Part shown: positions 57,178-64,000 of the stretch, piece by piece
Layout of the letters: every line of letters begins with the position of its first letter
Position numbering within the stretch: position 1 is the first letter of the stretch
DNA from: Terramyces sp. JEL0728
Taxonomy: Eukaryota; Chytridiomycota; Chytridiomycetes; Rhizophydiales; Terramycetaceae
Assembly (NCBI GenBank): GCA_027603945.1
Contig: JADIIU010000006.1
Location: 62,001-126,000 of the forward strand
Direction: 5' to 3'
Length of the DNA: 64,000 bases
The notes under the pieces: generated by a model
Databases searched by the model: none
Told to the model about the DNA's origin: nothing
The model's input: only the letters and a program-made list of their open reading frames with translations
Position numbers and translations under genes: made by a program

Positions 57178-59018
57178 TCAAGTACGGGCAGTAGGGAAAA
57201 CTACAATTGTTTTGGTTTTGTCGTGGTGATACTCTGTCTTTGTTTGATCTCCATTGCTATGATCTGGACGTCTCGAATGGTTCCTTATGTTATTCAGGAT
57301 AGTTGTGACTTGCGCGGCGATACCGGTTGTCTTTGCTGGTCGCTCTTGGTCTCTGGCCGTTACTGGTTCAAATTCGTTTCGGAAAAGTTGAATAGCGCCA
57401 GTATTTAAAGCGTTAAACATGATAGAGAACTCGTAAGGCGTTTGAGAAATCCCTGAAGATGCCCAAAGCGGACCAAAGTTTCCGTTGTCTCTGTTCAACG
57501 ACCAGAATGACACCAAGCCTAGCCACGGATTCTGTTGGGCAAATTGTAACAGTTGAGCGCCATTCGCCAGAGAGAACACTTCTCCTTGTACGTCATCGTT
57601 TCCAATCATGATAGTGATACCTGCCTTGTAGTTTGACAGTCCGGAAGATTTCCCTTGGTTATTGATGGCAGTAGCAGCTGAGATAGCATAGGAAGCCATT
57701 TGAGTCATTCCCTGGGGAGCAAAGTAACTTCCAAAGTCAAACGCCATACAATTCAACACTGAATTAACTGTGATTTACCATGATATTGAGCGCCATATTT
57801 TGCAGCACTTGTGAGGACTTGCAGCCCAGAAGCAATTAATCCATTTGGAGTGCAAGGAAGAGTTGCAGATACAGTCAGCCCAGGGTTGTTTTGATTCAAA
57901 ATTCTAATGGCTTGGGATCTCACATCATTTGCAGCTGCATTTGTTACGACATCTCCTTCAATATCAAAGTCGATGCTTTTGGCTTTGTACACATCAATGA
58001 CAAATTGATATTTTGCGGCTAGTGCAACTGGATCAGACGTGACTACGGCGAGTTCAACAACTAACGTTAAAAATAGTTACTATTAGCCCCGCCAAACGAA
58101 ATTGTAACATCTCCACCGCCGGCTCTGACAGCATTGATTTGGTCGATAAAATACAAGTTTGATTTGTCAACTAATGCTTGGCCACCCCAAGATGGTTTTC
58201 CAAAAGCATCGGAACCAATAAATGCCAGAGTGAAATGATGTAGGCCAATTGTCTGCTGAATGGAGGCAATATCAATAGTAGGATACATTAAAATATCGCA
58301 ATATGGAGAAAACATTTTACCTTGAGGTATAGGAGTTCCAGTTGGTCCTGAATTCTTAGTGGTGGTATGCTTTGTGGTAGTGTGGTGAGTGGCAGTTGCA
58401 GCTTTGGTTGTTGACTTTTTAGTCACCGTTTTAGTAGAAGGCTTGGATGTAGTCTTTGTTGACACTTTCTTGGATGTAGTCTTTGTTGACACTTTCTTGG
58501 TTGTAGTCTTTGTGGACACCTTGGTTGTTTTTGCTGGTGGTTTGGTTGTATGCGTAGGAACATGACTGCCACAAATCCCCCACAATGGTTGACACCCAGT
58601 TCCACAGGAATCCATTCCAGATCCGCACCATCCGTATTTTGAACAACAATAACCACCCGGACACACAACACCATTTCCGCAGTTTCCATATGTAACTAAT
58701 ATTAGCAAAGTGTACTCTTGTAAGGCACTGTGGTTGCAGTTGGAGAAGATGGGTTGGATTTTTGTGGGCTATCGCATTTGCCAAATAGTGGTTGACAGCC
58801 AGCACCGCAAGAATCCTCTCCAGATCCGCACCAACCGAATTGTGAACAACAATAACCACCCGGGCACACAACACCATTTCCACAGTTTCCATATGTAACT
58901 AATATTAGCAAAGCGTACTCTTGTAAGGCACTGTGGTTGCAGTTGGAACAGAGGCTGGAGGTTGAGCTTCAACAATTTGTAATAGGAATGCTATTACAAG
59001 AGAACCCATTGATTTCAT
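57178..59018 (-). CDS. Secreted GH18 class III chitinase with two CBM18 modules
   Basis: Five exons with four 20-nt introns (58899-58918, 58696-58715, 58061-58080, 57759-57778) encode 586 residues. A signal peptide ([18 protein letters not shown]) leads into two hevein-type chitin-binding modules ([16 protein letters not shown] and [16 protein letters not shown]). A threonine/lysine-rich linker with TKTT repeats follows. The GH18 barrel contains SFGGAN and the catalytic IDFDIEG, so the acid residue is present. A basic tail ends the protein. It likely acts on fungal or host cell-wall chitin. Confidence 0.93.
58560..58948 (-). repeat. 203-bp tandem duplication of intron plus CBM18 exon
   Basis: Two adjacent copies share the exon end encoding TATTVPYKS, a 20-nt intron (gtacgctttgctaatattag and gtacactttgctaatattag, one difference) and the hevein module. 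The intron starts are 203 bp apart. Each copy carries its own functional intron. Confidence 0.85.
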
Positions 59019-59388
59019 CCATTGTTAGCAACCCTGCATTTTATAATTATTTTTTTTAATCTGTGACGCCATCTTGATTAAATTAAAATTTGATATTAAA
59101 ATCATCAGCAATCGGAGTTGTCAAAATCAATCTACGATAAATATTAAGGAGCAACGTAGAAAGAACTGTGATACAGAGCATTCCTGCGCGTCAATCTAGT
59201 CACGCACTAGTATTTCATCCGACACTGTGGAAATTTGGTGTGGACAATTACGAGCACTGGATAAATTCAACAAGAACACATGACACATTTGATAGTTTAA
59301 ATAACCACTATAAAAGGGGCAATAATTACCATACATAAATGGCTATGCAATTAATAACGTGGCTAATTGATAGATGCACAAAAACACT
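59019..59388. other. Intergenic region upstream of the chitinase
   Basis: About 370 bp of AT-rich sequence between the chitinase start (minus) and the stop of the DOA1 gene. No open frame, tRNA or repeat is recognised. It must hold the chitinase promoter. Confidence 0.35.
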
Positions 59389-61816
59389 TTATTGGACATT
59401 GAAATCAACATAGGCGGCAGTAGATTTAACCTTTGGATCAGCATTGGATTTGTGTTTGGCAAGCGCATCTTTCAAACCCATCAAAGTCGCGGTTTCACCC
59501 AACTCTGGAGATCCTGCCAATAAAGTGCCAGTGGATACGATAATTCGCAGAATGGTATCGTTATCATTCGCAACCTTCAACAACTAAAATTAATCCGTTC
59601 GTACAGTCAAGGAACTCTCAAGTAAATCTACTGCAAAGTTTTCATTCTTTGGGTGCTTGGAATACAATATAGTTATACTGGGTTAGCGAAACTTACTTTA
59701 AGAACAGAGTGGCAAGGGCTAGATGTAGATTCTTGTTGGTGGTGGCCTCGGCAATTTTCTTTACTCTTCCGAGAATCAGTTCCTTGGCATCAAAGATTTG
59801 TTTTGCGATTCCTAGATGTGCAAATGCGTTAGCGTAACATCTAATCACCAACATTAAATTAGTTTCAGTGTGTTTTGGAAGCGGTTGTGCGTTAATCTCC
59901 CCCAGCGAGCTCCATAAAGAATCCATAATTGTTGGTGCGAATTCAACTACTTTAGGAGTCTGAGAAATCGCTAACCGAAGCAGATCTATTCCTGGGAATC
60001 TTTTTTCTACCGGCCATTCGAAAAGGAGCGTATTTAAGAGGTCTGCATCGGCTGAGGAATAAGTCTGGCTCAAAGTGCTTTTTTCAATACTATCAATCAA
60101 ATTTTTCACTGTTGCAAGTTCAGCTACAGACAGACTTTTTGGAACACCTTCATTATTAAACTGTTCAATCTTGGCTAGTAGAGCTTTTAGGTTTGCTGTT
60201 TTAAAGTATGCATAGTCTTTCATCGGAATCAAATCAGAGGTTGGCTTGGTTTCAGTAGGAATGTATCTACTGCCCCCAGTGAAGGCATCCCCGTGTCTAA
60301 TAGAAGGGCCACGTGGAGCTGGATTTCCACCAGGTACATAGCGGTTCCCTCCGGTAAATGGATCTGCGTATCCTGGAGGAGCTTGAGATTCGCCTAGCGT
60401 TACACTCTGAGCATTTGTAACGATGAAGTTTGCGATTTCTTCCAAAAAGTCTTGTGATAATTCATTTGCATTGATAAAATCTTGCGCAGCCATATAGGGA
60501 TTATCACTTGAATTGTATGGCAATTTCAAATGCGGTGCACCCGGCTGAATTTCAACATCAAACACATAATCGTATTCCTTTCCAAGGTAAACTTGTTTCC
60601 TTTTGTTTCCAACAGCATCGACTACTTCCCCTACCTTTTCCCAACTGCCTTTGGATCCGCTCCACTACAATTAAATATAATTACTTGGTGTGCTTCAACT
60701 ACATTCCCCACCCGAATCATCTTAATTTGGCCCTCCTTTGCACCGGGCTGCTCCAAAACTTCTGGTCCAGGTAAATCGTTCTTGTTGACATCCCCCACTT
60801 GGTTTGATGGAATACTGCTGGAAGATAATGATTCTTCATAGGTCTAATTAGATCGTCGATACCTTGATCTCCTCTGCAGTAGCGACCCTTTCGGAAGATT
60901 GAGTAAATACACGAATGAATCCGTCGCTTCCCGCTGCAAAGATATCTCCTGATGCTGCTGTTGCGACTGCCCAAACAGAAATACATGGCTGAATCAAGCA
61001 TTGAAACTCTGACTGTCCTTTCCATACTCTTACTGTTCTATCTTCACCGCTCGAAACCAAATCCCCTGAAGGTAATCTGGCCAGTCCATAAACAAAAGAG
61101 TTGTGTCCATGCAAATCATATACCAATTCGCCATTCGACTTTACAACACGGATTGTGCTAGTTTAATATACACTTACCCATCGTTGGATGTTGAAGCAAA
61201 TCCTACGTTTGGAATACTGATTATGCTCCGAACAACATCATTGTGCCCTTTGATAGTTCTGATTTCCATTCCATTATTCCAAATCTTTATGGTTTTATCT
61301 GCTGAAGCTGTCAAAAATGTACCTTCTCCAACTGCTAACACTCCCCAGACTGCAAATAAGTGGCCAGCAAGGGTTGCAACACACTTTCCATTTCTCCAAA
61401 CCCTTGCAGTTTTGTCCCAAGATCCTGAAATCAAATCCCCTTCTGGAGACACTGCCAGCGTGCATATGTTATCACTATGCCCTTCTAATTTGTATTTTAC
61501 ATCCGCAGGATTACTAGGGTCGAAAACGTAAATGATTTTGTCAGATCCCCCACTGGCTAGCAAACCTCCTACATTAAGCAAAATAACCATTTCCATTCAT
61601 TTGCGGCATAAATACCAGAGCGTTTACGAAATGGTTGTGCTTGGTGAACGTCGCTTGTTGGTGCCAAGTATTTTCTAATCTATTCCATATTATAACATTG
61701 GAATCTCTTGAAGCTGAAGCAAATGTATCATTATCAATCACTGCGAGTGCTTTTACGTCCTGGCTGTGTCCAGCAAGTACTGCACTCAATTTGAAATTTT
61801 CAAGATCAACTGCCAT
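59389..61816 (-). CDS. DOA1: Doa1/PLAA ubiquitin-binding Cdc48 cofactor
   Basis: Seven exons with introns of 19, 20, 19, 20, 19 and 21 nt (61569-61587, 61158-61177, 60844-60862, 60665-60684, 59678-59696, 59584-59604) encode 769 residues. A seven-bladed WD40 propeller starts AVLAGHSQDVKAL. A PFU domain (GSWEKVGEVVDAVG, YDYVFDVEI) and a C-terminal PUL ARM domain follow. The linker has ADPFTGGNRYVPGG and DAFTGGSRYIP repeats. Doa1/PLAA binds ubiquitin and Cdc48/p97 in protein turnover. Confidence 0.95.
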
Positions 61817-61842
61817 TTATCAAAAAGTCAAAAACTATTATT

Positions 61843-63255
61843 TTACTGGTTTGTTTTTTGAGCTAACAGCGCAAACATATCCGAACAAACCTATGATGAG
61901 CACATCTTACCTTGCTCGCGTGGGGGACTCTATCTCTAAAGAACTTTGACGTTGATTCAAATCGCTTTTGATAAGCTTCCATGCTTGCTAGCTCAATACA
62001 CTCTACCCAGCCTTTTGCCGATGTATAAAACTCACAGTCATCTGCACGGATATCCCGAACGAAAAGTGCTGCGTGAATTGCCTCCTCTAGAAATTCTTCG
62101 TTCCGAAACACATATTCAGCAATCCCTAACAGTAGGCGGAAAGGCGGGGTCTGGCAAATCAGATGGTCGTATGGCCGTATCCCCAACTTTTCCCAACAGT
62201 CAACAATCGCTAGCAATGACAAGTGGGAATTCTTTCGATTAATTCGCAAATACCGGCTTTCTCTCAGTTTTTGGGACTGCACCAAGAGAAAATTGATCCA
62301 ACAGCGAGTCAGAAAGTAAGATTGGATTTCTCTCGAAACCTTGAAAAACAAAATCGCGAGCCTAAATCAAGGATAATTACTCGATACACTCGCGCTCTAA
62401 ACTCTTTATCCTTTTCTTGGATCATCAGCTTGAATAGGTCCGAAACAGACTGTGCATATTGCTGGACTTGGCCAAAAGCATAAGGATTTAATAGCACTAG
62501 CCCTGGAATTAGTTGCGAATACCAGCATATACGTGCCATTTGTTCCCATAGATTCTTAGTGCCATTAGAGTCTTGGCATTTTCAATACCGCCGATATATT
62601 GAGCATTTTCCCATGGAAAGATTGTGTTGGTCTTCCATGCAGTGCCCATTGATAAAAATGCCAAGTGCGTAACTGCTTGAGTGTCTGCTGTAATGTGATC
62701 GTGTTCTTTGGCTGTCAGATGGACTATTTTAGATTCAAGAGATTCTAGGATATCAACAGCTAGATCAAAACTTGCATTGTCGCTTCTATGTCTAATCATC
62801 ACCAATGGCTTTGGTTAAATTGAATTACTTGGTTTTTTGGATTCACCGTAGGTCCATGCAAAGAGTGGCATGTCACTATATTCACATCATCTGGCAAATA
62901 CTTTTCGAATGCCTTAATTTCTGGATCTTTTACTGATGTCTGTCCACATGCGATAGATCCTATTCTCATTGCTGGTCCAAATTGTGCAACCACCTTTTCA
63001 ATGTACGCTGCTTCCACTGAAAACATAATAAAATCGCATCTGCGAGCAATTGCGTACCCATCCTTCCATACTTTAAATCCTTGCTTTTCAAAAGGTTTAA
63101 TCTTTTCATAGTTCTCTGGCAAATCGCAAACATTCACACTAATTTCAATACCAGGTGTACTTTTTCCATCCCGCTTTCAGGAAATGCTTCCCGTATAGCA
63201 TCCCCATGTCTCCAAATCCTATAATACCCAACTCCAGCCTACTTTTTTCCGTCAT
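61843..63255 (-). CDS. TYR1: Prephenate dehydrogenase
   Basis: Seven exons with introns of 22, 20, 20, 19, 22 and 20 nt (63139-63160, 62809-62828, 62503-62522, 62362-62380, 62232-62253, 61891-61910) encode 429 residues. The nucleotide-binding motif GIIGFGDMGMLYGKHF is at the N-terminus. CGQTSVKDPEIKAFEKYLPD, TCHSLHGP, KEHDHITADTQAVTHLAFLS and ALRIYGNKWHVYAG are typical of fungal Tyr1. It oxidises prephenate to 4-hydroxyphenylpyruvate in tyrosine synthesis. Its stop is 26 bp upstream of the DOA1 start on the same strand. Confidence 0.95.
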
Positions 63256-63418
63256 GTGTAAGTGATTGTGATTTCCAAAAAAGGATTTTGCGGGAGATTA
63301 GCGAGATTAATGGCCGTATGAAATAGAGAATATCCATCAGAAAAGAGACAATATCATCCATCTGCGGCTGATTAATGAGGAATAAGGTACCTGAAATTTC
63401 TTACTAGAACGCGTTTAT

Positions 63419-64000
63419 ATGGAGGAAATCAAAAATCTGTTAAATGCCGACCAAGATACGGCAGAGGAATACCTGTCAATAGAAAAATCCATCAAGGAAG
63501 CGTATAAAAGTTTATATGATTTAAATCTGGTGGTTGGAGACGACGATATCGAAAAATTCAACAATAGACTTAAAAACTGCCCACCACTACCTAACCGACC
63601 GAATACCCCCAAAAATATGGAATACGACAGCCTGGATACATTTCAAAAGACTCATAAAAAGAAATTCAAGTCCAATCTAAGTTCTTCCAAAAAACTACTT
63701 AGTAGCCAACTGTTGAGAGCAGCTCATGGAGACCGCCAGATACATGCGAAAACTCCGAGGCATAATGTCCTTTTTGACGAAAATGCATTTCAAAGAGTTA
63801 TCCCAAAGGCTTCCAGCGATTTCAATTTGGTTTATGCCCAGGATTTGGAAAATCAACATTTCGAACTTCCACAGTTTACAGGCACTGCCCAAAGATGGAG
63901 GACTGGTGTTTCATTGCCTATTACAATTACAAAGGTTGATAAAGCAAATAGCTATTCTCAGCAATTCGAAGATATCAAGCCCAAAGTGAATTCCAGACCA
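63419..64000 (+). CDS. Hypothetical protein, N-terminal part (runs off the window)
   Basis: From ATG 63419 the frame is open to the last base (194 codons), so the gene continues beyond the edge. Residues 1-50 are an acidic helix (MEEIKNLLNADQDTAEEYLS); the rest is basic and asparagine/proline-rich with a PPLPNRPNTP segment. No family is recognised. An intron near 63935-63961 is possible but not required. The start lies 163 bp from the divergent TYR1 start. Confidence 0.6.
   Translation, partial: MEEIKNLLNADQDTAEEYLSIEKSIKEAYKSLYDLNLVVGDDDIEKFNNRLKNCPPLPNRPNTPKNMEYDSLDTFQKTHKKKFKSNLSSSKKLLSSQLLRAAHGDRQIHAKTPRHNVLFDENAFQRVIPKASSDFNLVYAQDLENQHFELPQFTGTAQRWRTGVSLPITITKVDKANSYSQQFEDIKPKVNSRP

Overview
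This window is nuclear DNA from a flagellated (zoosporic) fungus or a close relative. Fungal-type genes include a class III chitinase with two hevein (CBM18) modules, a BIM1/X325-like copper protein, a Ggc1-type GTP/GDP carrier, Mdl1, Kap123, Tyr1 and Sec62. Flagellar genes sit beside them: the dynein-2 light intermediate chain, the kinesin-II subunit KAP3, a FAM149 protein and an RIIa-type docking protein. Mitochondrial genes (SDHC, SDHAF2, NDUFA5, NDUFAF2, malonyl-transacylase) show an aerobic cell. Base composition is AT-rich by eye and the standard genetic code fits. I cannot name the species.

The most striking property is the introns. Almost every multi-exon gene is broken into short open frames that rejoin perfectly when GT...AG segments of only 18-24 nt (mostly 19-20) are removed. 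I resolved about 130 of them. After splicing, every multi-exon model gives a whole number of codons, and recognised families regain their expected sequence across the junctions. No ordinary-length intron was needed. Most introns carry a TAAC/TAAT-like branch motif a few bases before the terminal AG. Two introns are 38-39 nt and look like two tiny introns placed back to back; one of these (NRK1) is a near-perfect tandem duplication. Two are probably GC-AG.

The genome is packed on the same scale. Genes alternate strands. Divergent start codons can be 15-17 bp apart, convergent stop codons 1-30 bp apart, and the AATAAA signal often overlaps or contains the stop codon.

Layout. 1-7.2 kb: MFS transporter end, otubain, TPR-like protein, RIIa protein, DYNC2LI1, three tandem RGS genes, unknown gene. 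7.2-16.8 kb: PSMG4, micro-ORF, LRR-like membrane protein, a 7TM protein, GGC1, SDHAF2, copper protein, PX-PB1 protein, SDHC. 16.8-28.5 kb: MDL1, IMPACT-family protein, RRM protein, small ORF, SEC62, KAP123, OGG1, cystinosin, Tat-SF1/Cus2. 28.5-41.9 kb: KAP3, NDUFAF2, ABRACL, ARM protein, VPS16, HIBADH, PDX1, WD40 protein, TMEM184. 42-55 kb: second 7TM protein, DsbA-like protein, CSN3, TONSL-like gene, PDE9-type phosphodiesterase, FAM149, unknown gene, NDUFA5. 55-64 kb: NRK1, malonyl transacylase, chitinase, DOA1/PLAA, TYR1 and the start of an unknown gene.

The genes do not form one pathway. Themes are intraflagellar transport and cilium biology, mitochondrial respiration, cyclic-nucleotide and G-protein signalling (RGS x3, PDE9, two 7TM proteins), protein turnover, and NAD, vitamin B6 and tyrosine metabolism.
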